Below, in pieces: positions 1 to 8,780 of a stretch of 64,000 nt of DNA. The notes under the pieces were generated by a model. It did no database searches. It was not told the DNA's origin and saw nothing but the letters and a program-made list of their open reading frames with translations. The stretch comes from JAJDZL01 sp965220665 (GTDB taxonomy: Bacteria; Pseudomonadota; Gammaproteobacteria; Arenicellales; JAJDZL01). Each line of letters begins with the position of its first letter. The first letter of the stretch is position 1. The position numbers and the translations under genes are program-made. Location: contig CBDCQQ010000005.1 in the NCBI GenBank assembly GCA_965220665.1, positions 1,054,001 to 1,118,000 of the forward strand, read 5' to 3'.

Positions 1-1391
1 ACTACAAAGTTGTTCGACAGTTTGCGATTATGACTGTCGTTTGGGGCATTGTTGGCATGCTGGTCGGTGTGGTTATCGCTGCGCAACTGGTTTGGCCCGC
101 GCTCAATTTCGATATTCCCTGGTTGACCTACGGCCGGTTGCGGCCGCTGCACACAAACGCGGTAATTTTTGCTTTTGGCGGCTGTGCACTATTTGCCACT
201 TCCTACTATGTTGTTCAACGTACCTGTCATGTTCGCCTGATCAGCGATGGCTTGGCGGCTTTTACTTTCTGGGGCTGGCAAGCAGTAATAGTGCTGGCGG
301 CAGTCACACTCCCTCTTGGCATTACCACCACCAAAGAATACGCCGAACTGGAATGGCCAATTGATATTCTGATCACAGTTGTCTGGGTGGTGTATGCAAT
401 CGTATTTTTTGGCACGATCATGCGCCGCAAAATTCAACACATTTATGTTGCCAACTGGTTCTTTGCGGCATTCATCCTGGCAGTGGCGATGCTGCACGTT
501 GTCAACAGTGCGGCACTGCCCGCATCATTCCTGAAGTCTTACTCCGCGTACGCCGGGGTGCAGGATGCCATGATTCAGTGGTGGTATGGCCATAATGCTG
601 TAGGCTTTTTCCTGACCGCTGGTTTTCTTGGGATCATGTATTACTTTGTGCCCAAGCAGGCGAATCGTCCAGTCTATTCGTACCGTCTGTCAGTGGTTCA
701 CTTCTGGGCACTGACGTTCACCTATATCTGGGCAGGTCCTCATCACCTGCACTATACAGCGTTGCCGGACTGGGCTCAGTCGCTCGGTATGGTTTTCTCA
801 TTGATCCTTCTGGCTCCTTCCTGGGGCGGCATGATAAATGGCATCATGACACTGTCTGGCGCGTGGGAAAAACTGCGTACTGACCCGATTTTGAAGTTTT
901 TAATCGTTTCGATTTCATTCTATGGGATGGCGACATTTGAAGGACCGATGATGTCAATAAAAACCGTCAATTCACTATCCCACTATACTGACTGGACGAT
1001 TGGACATGTGCATGCAGGCGCCCTGGGATGGGTGGCGCTGATATCGATTGGCGCAATGTACTACCTGATTCCGCGACTCTACGGTCAGACTCTGTATAGC
1101 CTGAAGTTGGCGGAAACACACTTTTGGGTTGCATGTTTTGGAATTTTGCTGTACGCCACATCCATGTGGGTTTCTGGCATTACACAGGGGTTAATGTGGC
1201 GAGCTGTCAATCAGGACGGTACTCTGACCTACAGTTTTGTTGAAAGTGTGCAGGCCATGGCACCGTTTTATGTCATTAGATTTGTTGGCGGCGCTCTGTT
1301 TTTGCTTGGGATGTTGCTGATGGCCTACAACCTTTGGAAAACAGTTCAGGCTGGCAGTGCTGTTGAAGCACCCATTCCTAAACCGGTTTGA
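1..1391 (+). CDS. ccoN: cbb3-type cytochrome c oxidase subunit I (5'-partial)
   Basis: Catalytic haem-copper subunit of the high-affinity terminal oxidase, in the inner membrane; it reduces O2 to water and pumps protons. The frame is open to the left window edge (first full codon at base 3), so the apparent ATG at base 30 is internal and the true N-terminus lies outside. All metal-ligand motifs are visible: the low-spin haem His in RLRPLHTNAV, the CuB motif WWYGHNAV with the Tyr-His pair, the AGPHHLHY double His, and TIGHVHAGALGW for the haem pair. Many hydrophobic segments follow. It is the first visible gene of a ccoNOQP-G-H run and ends 15 bases before the ccoO ATG. Confidence 0.97.
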   Translation, partial: YKVVRQFAIMTVVWGIVGMLVGVVIAAQLVWPALNFDIPWLTYGRLRPLHTNAVIFAFGGCALFATSYYVVQRTCHVRLISDGLAAFTFWGWQAVIVLAAVTLPLGITTTKEYAELEWPIDILITVVWVVYAIVFFGTIMRRKIQHIYVANWFFAAFILAVAMLHVVNSAALPASFLKSYSAYAGVQDAMIQWWYGHNAVGFFLTAGFLGIMYYFVPKQANRPVYSYRLSVVHFWALTFTYIWAGPHHLHYTALPDWAQSLGMVFSLILLAPSWGGMINGIMTLSGAWEKLRTDPILKFLIVSISFYGMATFEGPMMSIKTVNSLSHYTDWTIGHVHAGALGWVALISIGAMYYLIPRLYGQTLYSLKLAETHFWVACFGILLYATSMWVSGITQGLMWRAVNQDGTLTYSFVESVQAMAPFYVIRFVGGALFLLGMLLMAYNLWKTVQAGSAVEAPIPKPV

Positions 1392-1406
1392 TCAGGAATA
1401 GTGGTC

Positions 1407-2012
1407 ATGTTTTCAGCTGGCGAAAAGAACATTGGATTGATGATCGTGTTCATATTGATTTTGGCCAGTATTGGCGGAATCATTCAGATCGTGCCGCTCT
1501 TTTTTCAAGTTTCAACCACCCAGCCGATTGAAGGATTGACGCCTCATTCTGCAATCGTGCTGGCAGGTCGCGATATCTATATTCGCGAGCAGTGTGTTTC
1601 CTGTCACTCGCAGATGATCCGGCCTTTGAGAGCCGAAACAGAACGCTATGGACATTACTCCGTCGCTGGTGAGTTTGTTTATGAGCGTCCCTTCCAGTGG
1701 GGGTCGAAGCGCACCGGACCGGATCTCGCGCGCGTAGGCGGGCGATATAGTGATGAATGGCACCGCTTGCACCTGATTGATCCGCGGGCAGTTGTTCCAG
1801 AATCGGTTATGCCAGGATACCCCTGGCTCGAAAACCGAATGGTGAACATTGAGGCAACTGTCGCCAATATGCAAACGCTGAGAAAACTGGGGCATCCTTA
1901 TAGCGATGCAGATATTGAAGGGGCTCCGACGATGCTTGAAAACAAAACCGAGATGGATGCCATGGTTGCATATCTTCAAAGTCTTGGTACGATCTTGAGT
2001 GCGCGCAATTAA
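1407..2012 (+). CDS. ccoO: cbb3-type cytochrome c oxidase subunit II, monohaem
   Basis: Membrane-anchored monohaem c-type cytochrome that passes electrons from CcoP to CcoN. One N-terminal membrane segment (about residues 8-30) is followed by a periplasmic domain with a single haem c motif CVSCH. A GTG lies at 1401, but an AGGA at about 1394-1397 is correctly spaced for the ATG at 1407, so that start is preferred. About 201 residues, normal for the family. The gene is followed two bases later by ccoQ, consistent with co-translation. Confidence 0.95.
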   Translation: MFSAGEKNIGLMIVFILILASIGGIIQIVPLFFQVSTTQPIEGLTPHSAIVLAGRDIYIREQCVSCHSQMIRPLRAETERYGHYSVAGEFVYERPFQWGSKRTGPDLARVGGRYSDEWHRLHLIDPRAVVPESVMPGYPWLENRMVNIEATVANMQTLRKLGHPYSDADIEGAPTMLENKTEMDAMVAYLQSLGTILSARN

Positions 2013-2014
2013 TC

Positions 2015-2173
2015 ATGGTTTGGGTTCATATCATCTGGACGCTACTGTTGCTGACGACATTCATCGTCATCGTTGTCTGGGCCTGGAGCGCTAAGCAGAA
2101 GTCCAGGTTTCAGGACGCAGCACAGATTCCGCTTGAAGATGATCTTGAAGAACCGAGACGAGCGGTGGATTAG
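2015..2173 (+). CDS. ccoQ: cbb3-type oxidase small subunit CcoQ
   Basis: A 52-codon gene between ccoO and ccoP. It starts at ATG two bases after the ccoO stop and ends with TAG three bases before the ccoP GTG. The product has one hydrophobic helix (WTLLLLTTFIVIVVWAW) and a charged, acidic C-terminal tail. This is the size, position and topology of CcoQ/FixQ, which helps stabilise the CcoNO-CcoP complex. Sequence conservation in this family is low, so the call rests mainly on position and topology. Confidence 0.9.
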   Translation: MVWVHIIWTLLLLTTFIVIVVWAWSAKQKSRFQDAAQIPLEDDLEEPRRAVD

Positions 2174-2176
2174 GAC

Positions 2177-3067
2177 GTGGATTTCACGAGTCAATTCTGG
2201 ATTTACCTGATCCTGATTGGTACGGTGTTAAGTCTGCTGTTTGTTGTGGTACTTGCCTATCGCAATCGACACACAACGTCGGCAGCTAATGAGACGACTG
2301 GTCATGTTTGGGATGAAGATCTGACGGAGTATGACAATCCGCTACCGGCATGGTGGCTGTATTTGCTGTATCTGACCGTCATTTTCAGCGCGGTATACCT
2401 GGTTCTGTATCCAGGCATGCTACCGAACGGTGGTTTCTTGAATTGGACTCAAATTGGGCAATACGAAGCTGAAATTTCAGAGGCCGACCAGGCGTATGCT
2501 GAAACGATGGATGCGTATGCACAGTCTACACCGAGTGAATTGGCGAAAAACCCGCAGGCCATGAAAACTGCGGCAAGACTGTTTTCGCAAAATTGTGCGC
2601 TGTGTCACGGTTCAGACGCCCGGGGGGCACCCGGTATTCCCAATTTACGCGATGATGACTGGATTTATGACAGTTCGCCTGATGCCATACTGACTACGAT
2701 TCTTGATGGGCGCAACGGTGTTATGCCAGGCTGGGAAGCCGCACTCGGCGGTCGGGAAGCAAGTGAAGACGTTGCCAATTATGTATTGCAGCTGGGTGGG
2801 GAAGTCGTAAACGTCGACAGCGCTAAACGTGGTGAAGCCAAATACAAAACAATTTGTGCAGCTTGTCACGGTATCGATGGCAAGGGCAATCCATTGCTGG
2901 GCGGAATGAATCTGACTGACCGGATCTGGGTGCATGGTGGTTCCTTTGAACAGATTGTCGATGTCATTGCCAATGGGGTAACCAACCAAATGCCAGCGCA
3001 TAGAGATATTTTCGGCGAAACAAAAGCCAAACTGCTGGCCGGATACGTGCTCAGTATTTCTAACTGA
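2177..3067 (+). CDS. ccoP: cbb3-type cytochrome c oxidase subunit III, dihaem
   Basis: Dihaem cytochrome c subunit that accepts electrons from soluble cytochromes. Starts at GTG. Two membrane segments near residues 8-28 and 58-78 (WLYLLYLTVIFSAVYLVLYP) are followed by two cytochrome c domains with motifs CALCH and CAACH and later methionines (MPGW, MPAHRD) that fit haem ligands. 296 residues, full length. It is followed by a gap of 91 bases before ccoG. Confidence 0.96.
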   Translation: MDFTSQFWIYLILIGTVLSLLFVVVLAYRNRHTTSAANETTGHVWDEDLTEYDNPLPAWWLYLLYLTVIFSAVYLVLYPGMLPNGGFLNWTQIGQYEAEISEADQAYAETMDAYAQSTPSELAKNPQAMKTAARLFSQNCALCHGSDARGAPGIPNLRDDDWIYDSSPDAILTTILDGRNGVMPGWEAALGGREASEDVANYVLQLGGEVVNVDSAKRGEAKYKTICAACHGIDGKGNPLLGGMNLTDRIWVHGGSFEQIVDVIANGVTNQMPAHRDIFGETKAKLLAGYVLSISN

Positions 3068-3158
3068 CCTTCCGTTTTACCGTCAATCCCATAAACAGGG
3101 ATCAATAATCACGGGGTGCCTTGTCCCTGGGTTTTCACAATTACAAGGATTGCGATCT

Positions 3159-4529
3159 ATGGCTGAGTCGGAAAACCAACTGTATCTTTATCACGAGAAG
3201 ATCTACCCTCGTGAAGTTCACGGCAAATTTGCTTTTTTTCGCTTGACTGGAGTCGTTGGACTTCTAGGCCTCTACTATGTGATCCCGTGGCTGAATTGGG
3301 ACGGCAGACAGGCAGTGCTGTTTGACCTTCCCGGCAGAAAGTTCTTTATCTTCAATTTTGTCATATGGCCACAGGAACTTTACTTTCTGGCAGCTCTGCT
3401 GGTTATCCTGGGCGTTGCGCTATTTTTGTTTACCGCAATTGCCGGGCGGCTGTGGTGCGGTTATGCGTGCCCGCAAACGGTATGGACTGAAGTCTTTCTG
3501 TGGATTGAAAGAAGGGTCGAAGGTGATCGGCCTCAGCAGATGAAACTTGATCGCAGTGGTCTGTCGTTCAACAAAGTGTGGCGAAAGTCAGTCAAGCACG
3601 CGGGGTGGCTGGTTGTATCGATAGCGACCGCAATTACCTTTGTTGGCTACTTCAAACCCATTGACGAGCTCTGTTTGGAATTTATCGGCTTGAGTCTGCA
3701 TCCATGGCCGTTGTTTTGGGTCTTCTTTTTCACCACTGCAACTTACGTGAATGCTGGTTGGATGCGTGAACAGGTTTGCCTTTACATGTGCCCGTATGCA
3801 CGTTTTCAAAGTGCAATGTTTGATCCGGACACGCTCATCATTTCTTATGATACGTCTCGTGGTGAGCCGCGGGGTGGGCGGCAACGGGGCATCGATCCTC
3901 GTTCAAAGGGGCTAGGCGACTGCATCAACTGCAGGATGTGTGTCCAGGTCTGCCCGACAGGAATTGACATTCGCGATGGTTTGCAGTATGAGTGCATCGG
4001 ATGTGCAGCATGTGTGGATGCCTGTGATGACATTATGGAAAAAATGAACTATCCGAAAGGGTTAATTCGCTATACGACTGACAATCTATTGAACAACAAG
4101 CCATCGCGAATCGTCCGCCCGCGTAGTGTCGTTTACAGTTTGATATTAATGATTTTGGTGTCTGGAGTTTCGTATGGCTTACTGACCAAGGATCTGGTTG
4201 AAATTGATATTCTCCGAGATCGCAATGTGCTATACCGAGAAGTGGTTGGCGGCATAGAGAACATCTATATCGCACGCATTTTGAACAAGGATGAGAGCGA
4301 TCATCGTTTCGTCATCGCAATTGAAGGGTTGGATGATCCTCAGATTTATGTCGATGAAGAACAGTTGACCGTACCATCTGGCAGTGTTTCGGACGTCACT
4401 ATGACCGTACGTGCGGACGTTGACTATTCAGGGAGTCGGGATATGATTGTCCGAATCGAAGCTGTAGATAACCCTAGAATTGTGGCAACCAGTACAACCA
4501 GATTTTTGAGTGGTGAGGTATCAAACTGA
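3159..4529 (+). CDS. ccoG: cytochrome c oxidase accessory protein CcoG (FixG/RdxA)
   Basis: Membrane ferredoxin-like protein implicated in copper reduction during cbb3 oxidase assembly. The start is ATG 3159: AAGGA at 3145-3149 fits it, while a TTG at 3150 does not. Several membrane segments lie in the first half. Cysteine clusters include CGYACP, then CINCRMCVQVCP and CIGCAACVDAC, giving two 4Fe-4S ferredoxin sets. A C-terminal Ig-like periplasmic domain follows one more membrane helix (VVYSLILMILVSGVSYGLL). About 456 residues. The stop TGA overlaps the proposed CTG start of ccoH. Confidence 0.95.
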   Translation: MAESENQLYLYHEKIYPREVHGKFAFFRLTGVVGLLGLYYVIPWLNWDGRQAVLFDLPGRKFFIFNFVIWPQELYFLAALLVILGVALFLFTAIAGRLWCGYACPQTVWTEVFLWIERRVEGDRPQQMKLDRSGLSFNKVWRKSVKHAGWLVVSIATAITFVGYFKPIDELCLEFIGLSLHPWPLFWVFFFTTATYVNAGWMREQVCLYMCPYARFQSAMFDPDTLIISYDTSRGEPRGGRQRGIDPRSKGLGDCINCRMCVQVCPTGIDIRDGLQYECIGCAACVDACDDIMEKMNYPKGLIRYTTDNLLNNKPSRIVRPRSVVYSLILMILVSGVSYGLLTKDLVEIDILRDRNVLYREVVGGIENIYIARILNKDESDHRFVIAIEGLDDPQIYVDEEQLTVPSGSVSDVTMTVRADVDYSGSRDMIVRIEAVDNPRIVATSTTRFLSGEVSN

Positions 4530-5047
4530 GCACGCCAAACACTGAAGTTCAGTCACGTTGGTACCAAATTCCGATTGTCTGGCTGGTCATCGGAATTCCG
4601 CTATTTTCGATCGTATTTACTTTATCGATTGTTTGGATTTCGGTTAGAACCTTTGATGGTGTAGTTGTGGACGACTATTACAAGAGGGGTCTTGAGATCA
4701 ACCGTGATCTAGCTCGCGATCGATATGCAGATGAGGTCAATCTCAAGGCTTCCGTACGATTTGAAGGTGAACAATTGCTGGTCGAAATGTCAGGTGATGC
4801 CGCTGAAGTCTGGCCTGAATTGTTGGAGTTAGGCTTTTACCATCCTACCGTATCGAACCGTGATGTTGTTGTGAAGCTGCAGCACAAAGACTCAGGGACT
4901 TATTTTGCGCCAGCTCCCGCGCTTCGATTCGGGAAATGGAACGTGGTCACAGGGACTGAAAGATGGCGGCTCGAGGGCAATTTATTCCATCCAGACAAAG
5001 ATGGATTTTTCCTGAATCCTGTTCAATTTGACGATGCAGTTCGATGA
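4526..5047 (+). CDS. ccoH: FixH/CcoH family oxidase assembly protein, CTG start
   Basis: FixH-type single-span protein needed for cbb3 assembly. No ATG, GTG or TTG gives a full-length protein: the first such codon (GTG 4667) falls after the membrane helix. The frame is open back to a stop at 4514, and CTG 4526 overlaps the ccoG stop as CTGA, with GAGG at 4515-4518 about 7 bases upstream. Starting there gives 173 residues with the expected N-terminal helix (IVWLVIGIPLFSIVFTLSIV) and the family motif VVDDYYKRGLEIN. Family assignment is firm; the CTG start is inferred. A sequencing error is the alternative. Confidence 0.85.
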   Translation: MSTPNTEVQSRWYQIPIVWLVIGIPLFSIVFTLSIVWISVRTFDGVVVDDYYKRGLEINRDLARDRYADEVNLKASVRFEGEQLLVEMSGDAAEVWPELLELGFYHPTVSNRDVVVKLQHKDSGTYFAPAPALRFGKWNVVTGTERWRLEGNLFHPDKDGFFLNPVQFDDAVR

Positions 5048-5732
5048 ACTGATCATCGTTTCCGGCTTTATTGCCGGATTAGTCGGATCAGTACATTGTG
5101 TCGTGATGTGTGGTGGTCTGGTTGGCGTGATTTCTGCTTCCTTGAAGAGTTCTAGGTGGCGCGCCGCTACTTACTGGGTCAACTATCATTTCGGACGGAT
5201 TCTGAGTTACACCATTGCAGGGATACTGGCGGGTAGCATAACAGCACAAATCAGCAGCCTGTTCCCAATCCATCGGGCCCACGTGATCGGCTCATTGATA
5301 GCAGGAATTTTTCTCGTAATCCTTGGGGGCCATGTGGCTCAGTGGTGGAATGTGCTGAGTGTAGTTGAAACGGCTGGCGGTCGATTGTGGCAGAAAATCG
5401 TGCCGATTTTTGCAAAGATTGTTCCACCGAGGGCACTTCAGCATGCGATTATCGGCGGACTGCTTTGGGGTTGGATTCCCTGCGGATTGGTGTATTCAAC
5501 ATTAGTACTGGCGGCCAGTACAGCTGACCCAGTTAATAGCGGGCTGACTATGGCAGCATTTGGAATTGGTACACTGCCGATGCTCTTGGCAATGGGTGTG
5601 TTGGCTAAGCAGCTGGAAAAGCTCAAATTTCAGATTTGGCTCAGAGTGACGTCGGGAACTGCTCTTTGTGCACTAGGTGTAGCAGTAGCTTTGGATGTTG
5701 TACCGCTCCACGTCAGCAGCCAAGGAATGTAG
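5034..5732 (+). CDS. sulfite exporter TauE/SafE family (UreH-like) membrane protein
   Basis: Polytopic inner-membrane protein with the family signature GLVGSVHCVVMCGG near the N-terminus and a second WGWIPCGLVYS motif near residue 150, the two halves typical of the COG2836 group. Genes of this family recur beside cbb3 assembly genes in gammaproteobacteria, and a role in metal or redox handling is often assumed but not proven. ATG 5034 overlaps the end of ccoH. The usual partners ccoI (copper ATPase) and ccoS are not found downstream; an unrelated M81 gene follows. Confidence 0.85.
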   Translation: MQFDELIIVSGFIAGLVGSVHCVVMCGGLVGVISASLKSSRWRAATYWVNYHFGRILSYTIAGILAGSITAQISSLFPIHRAHVIGSLIAGIFLVILGGHVAQWWNVLSVVETAGGRLWQKIVPIFAKIVPPRALQHAIIGGLLWGWIPCGLVYSTLVLAASTADPVNSGLTMAAFGIGTLPMLLAMGVLAKQLEKLKFQIWLRVTSGTALCALGVAVALDVVPLHVSSQGM

Positions 5733-5773
5733 TTTACTGTGTTTAGGACCCATCTAAAGGGAGTTATCACTTG

Positions 5774-7255
5774 ATGAAAATTGCGGCAGCAGGCTTTCAA
5801 CACGAGACCAACCGGTTCTCACCTTATCCAACCACTCTTTTCGATTTCGAGAGGGAAGACGGCTGGCCGGGACTAACCTCGGGTGAAGCGATTTTTGATA
5901 TCTTTCCAAGTATGAATATTCCACTTGGCGGATTCCTGAATTTTGCACAGGGTCGGTACGAAGTTGTACCCATTTTGTGGGCGAGTGCAGAGCCAGGTGG
6001 TCTGGTGGAAGATGCTGCTTTCGATGAAATTTCTGGACGAATTCTAGATGAAATACAAGCGGAACTGCCGTTGGATGGAATTTACCTTGACCTGCACGGA
6101 GCCATGGTTACCCAGTCACACGAAGATGGTGAAGGTGAGTTGCTCGCACGTCTTCGGGCGCGATTCGGTGAGGCGATTCCCATAGCAGTCAGTCTTGATT
6201 TACACACTAACGTCACTCCGCAGATGACAAGCAAGGCAGATGTAATCACAATTTTTCGAACTTATCCGCATCTTGATATGGCGAAGACTGGATTTCGCGC
6301 TGGTGAACTGCTGGATCAGATTTTGGTTAGTGGGCGTAGGCCACACTGTGTGTTTCGTAAATTGCCACTCCTGATTCCGCTACAGTCTCAGTGCACGGAC
6401 CTGGAGCCCACGCGCTCAATTTATCAGCACCTGACTGATGCACAATCGCTCAATACGGTGCACGCGGACGTTGCAATGGGCTTTCCGCCGTCAGATATCG
6501 CTGAAAACGGTCCGGCAATCGTGGCGTACAGTTATTCTGAATATGTGGCGCTGGAAAAAGCCGATCAGATAGAGCAGGAATTTCTGCAAAGTGAGAACAG
6601 GTTCCCCTATCCCCTTTATCGGGAAGACGAAGGGGTCAGGCTAGCTAAAGAAAATGTTGGTGGCGGACGCCCGGTTTTGCTCGCAGATATACAAGACAAC
6701 TCAGGCGCTGGTGCTACCTCAGACACTACCGGACTTTTGCATTCACTGGTTGAGCATGGTGTCAAGAACTGCGCGATTGCAGCAATACATGATTCAAGTA
6801 CCGTAGAACTGGCTCACTCAACTGGCATTGGTGGAGAGTTCTTTGGTAATCTGGGTGGTAAGCATAAAGGTGATGATTTCCCACCGCCTTACCAGGGAAA
6901 GTTCGAAGTGACTGGATTAAGCGATGGTCGCTTCGAGTTTCATGGAGAGATGATGAAAGGAAGTATCGCGAATATCGGACCAACTGCGGCGCTGAAGTTG
7001 GTAGATCAGGAGGCTGAGATCTTGGTTGTGGTCACCAGTGAGCGAATTCAGTGCTTGGATCAGGCGCTATTCCTGCACCTTGGCATCAATCCTCTAGAAA
7101 AGTCAATTTTGGCCGTCAAAAGTACTGTTCACTTCAGGGCGGATTACGGTTCGATTTCTGATCCCATTATCCTGATTGAATCGCCCGGTCTCAACCCCTG
7201 CCAATTATCTTCGGATATGCTGCCACGACTTCGCCCAGGGGTTAGAATTTTATAG
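5774..7255 (+). CDS. M81 family metallopeptidase (MlrC-like)
   Basis: Resembles MlrC, the zinc enzyme that finishes degradation of linearised microcystin, and the wider M81/DUF1485 family, most members of which have unknown substrates. The N-terminus GFQHETNRFSP is a family signature. Likely metal-binding motifs are LDLHTN (near residue 138) and TYPHLDM. Length 493 residues is normal. Start is ATG 5774 with AGGGAG about ten bases upstream; a TTG lies directly before it. It stands alone after the oxidase cluster. A second M81 paralogue lies at 43528-45030, so this genome has at least two. Confidence 0.88.
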   Translation: MKIAAAGFQHETNRFSPYPTTLFDFEREDGWPGLTSGEAIFDIFPSMNIPLGGFLNFAQGRYEVVPILWASAEPGGLVEDAAFDEISGRILDEIQAELPLDGIYLDLHGAMVTQSHEDGEGELLARLRARFGEAIPIAVSLDLHTNVTPQMTSKADVITIFRTYPHLDMAKTGFRAGELLDQILVSGRRPHCVFRKLPLLIPLQSQCTDLEPTRSIYQHLTDAQSLNTVHADVAMGFPPSDIAENGPAIVAYSYSEYVALEKADQIEQEFLQSENRFPYPLYREDEGVRLAKENVGGGRPVLLADIQDNSGAGATSDTTGLLHSLVEHGVKNCAIAAIHDSSTVELAHSTGIGGEFFGNLGGKHKGDDFPPPYQGKFEVTGLSDGRFEFHGEMMKGSIANIGPTAALKLVDQEAEILVVVTSERIQCLDQALFLHLGINPLEKSILAVKSTVHFRADYGSISDPIILIESPGLNPCQLSSDMLPRLRPGVRIL

Positions 7256-7362
7256 ACGATTTACAGTAAACTGACAGTAGCAAGCTTTTGAAAATAAAGC
7301 CTAAATTTTTGTATTCGAGAAAAAGTGGAACTTTGTACTCAATTTACGACATGGGGATTCGA

Positions 7363-8139
7363 CTAGTTCGCCTGAAATGGTACGGTAGCAGAGCCCCGGC
7401 TGGCAGATTTTTTCCAGGCAATTCCGTAAAACACTTCGATAGTCAAATCAAGAGTGTGGGGCTTTTCCTGTACATTCGAACAGAGTCCCAGCAGTTCTGC
7501 TAAAGTCTCGCTTTTGTTCAGTTTCTTCGGGTTGGTAAACAGCAGGTCTGCAAGACCTGCATCGGTAATTTGACTGTTAAGAGCTTCTATATCGGAGTAG
7601 CTGTACATTCCACGATCAGTATCAACAACCGGGTTCGTAAATCCGGTTGCGAGTAACAGATCTCCAAAATTATGCATGTCACCAAAACTGGCTTTAAATG
7701 CTATTGATGGGTGTTTCCGGGAGGCCGATTCAAGCTCTTTGAAAGAATCTGGACCAAATGCGGATGTTAACAATACTCCGCCATCGCGAAGAACGCGAAA
7801 GCACTCTCTGGCGAATGTCGGAAGTGGGAGAAACGAAACTATGAGATTGGAAATGACAAGATCCATCGAGTCAGACTCAAAAGGCAGGTCGAAAGAATTA
7901 TCGCCGACAGAATCTACCTGGTTTTGAGAGTCTGAAATATGTCCCAAGGCTTTTTCTGGATAACTGAATGAATCAATTGGAAACTGCGGAAATTTTTTTC
8001 GAAGTAAATCTGTGATGGAGTTGTTTTGGTGCTCAACAACAGCGGTAGCCAAGGCTCCAGACTGCAGGAGAGAAATTCGATCAATCAACTCGTCAGCGGT
8101 CGTAACCCAAAAATCATGCTGTTTTTCGGGCAACGGCAT
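7363..8139 (-). CDS. BioC-like class I methyltransferase with degenerate SAM site
   Basis: The second half fits Methyltransf_11/BioC proteins: FDLPFESDSMDLVISNLIVSF (acidic motif IV region) and a later VLRDGGVLLTSAFGPDSFKEL, close to BioC and NDUFAF5. The expected glycine-rich motif I (DxGxGxG) is missing; the matching place reads ALATAVVEHQNNS. The usual N-terminal helix of BioC is also short. Either SAM binding has diverged or the protein is no longer an active methyltransferase. It ends an apparent wrbA-mnmA-coaE minus-strand run and starts two bases after the coaE stop. Confidence 0.6.
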   Translation of the reverse strand: MPLPEKQHDFWVTTADELIDRISLLQSGALATAVVEHQNNSITDLLRKKFPQFPIDSFSYPEKALGHISDSQNQVDSVGDNSFDLPFESDSMDLVISNLIVSFLPLPTFARECFRVLRDGGVLLTSAFGPDSFKELESASRKHPSIAFKASFGDMHNFGDLLLATGFTNPVVDTDRGMYSYSDIEALNSQITDAGLADLLFTNPKKLNKSETLAELLGLCSNVQEKPHTLDLTIEVFYGIAWKKSASRGSATVPFQAN

Positions 8140-8141
8140 AA

Positions 8142-8762
8142 TTAGCGTTTAGGTACGGTGGATTCAAATTGATGGGCGAGTTCGGTGTACATTTGGTGCA
8201 GCAAGTCGATTCTTTCATACATCAATTCGACTGTGCCTGAGTTTTCGACGATGTCATCAGCCAGGCTCAGACGTTTTTCCCTCGATGTTTGCGATTGAAT
8301 AATCTTGTCAATTTTTTCTTCAGACTGCTGATCTCGAACACTGGTACGTTCAAGCTGTAGTGCGTGGGGAAGATCAATCACCAATACCCTATCAAGCGGA
8401 TAATTTCGCTTGCTTTCTGCCAGTAGAGGGATGACGACGATGCAGTAAGGTGTAGAAAGATGGTCCAGCTGCCGCAGAATTTCGTCATAGATCCTGGGGT
8501 GCAGAATACTCTCCAGCAGTGCTTTGTGCTCTTTGTTTTCGAAAACGATTTTCCGCAGTTCTGTCCGATCCAGTTCGCCGTCAGAATTGACGACTTCTTC
8601 ACCAAATGCAGCGATGACTTCCTTAAGTGCCGGTTTACCTGGCTCGACTACGTTTCTGGCAATGACATCAGCATCAACAACCGGCACTCCAAGCTCTTCA
8701 AAGCGCCGAGCCGCGGTGCTCTTACCACTGCCGATTCCACCAGTAAGGCCAACTATCAGCAT
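8142..8762 (-). CDS. coaE: dephospho-CoA kinase
   Basis: Last step of coenzyme A synthesis: phosphorylates the 3'-hydroxyl of dephospho-CoA using ATP. The N-terminal P-loop GLTGGIGSGKST and the following DADVIAR motif are diagnostic, as is LHPRIYDEI near residue 87. Length 206 residues is normal. It lies downstream of mnmA with an 18-base gap and upstream of the BioC-like gene, all on the minus strand, so it is probably co-transcribed. Confidence 0.96.
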   Translation of the reverse strand: MLIVGLTGGIGSGKSTAARRFEELGVPVVDADVIARNVVEPGKPALKEVIAAFGEEVVNSDGELDRTELRKIVFENKEHKALLESILHPRIYDEILRQLDHLSTPYCIVVIPLLAESKRNYPLDRVLVIDLPHALQLERTSVRDQQSEEKIDKIIQSQTSREKRLSLADDIVENSGTVELMYERIDLLHQMYTELAHQFESTVPKR

Positions 8763-8780
8763 GAGCGAGAAATTTCTAGG

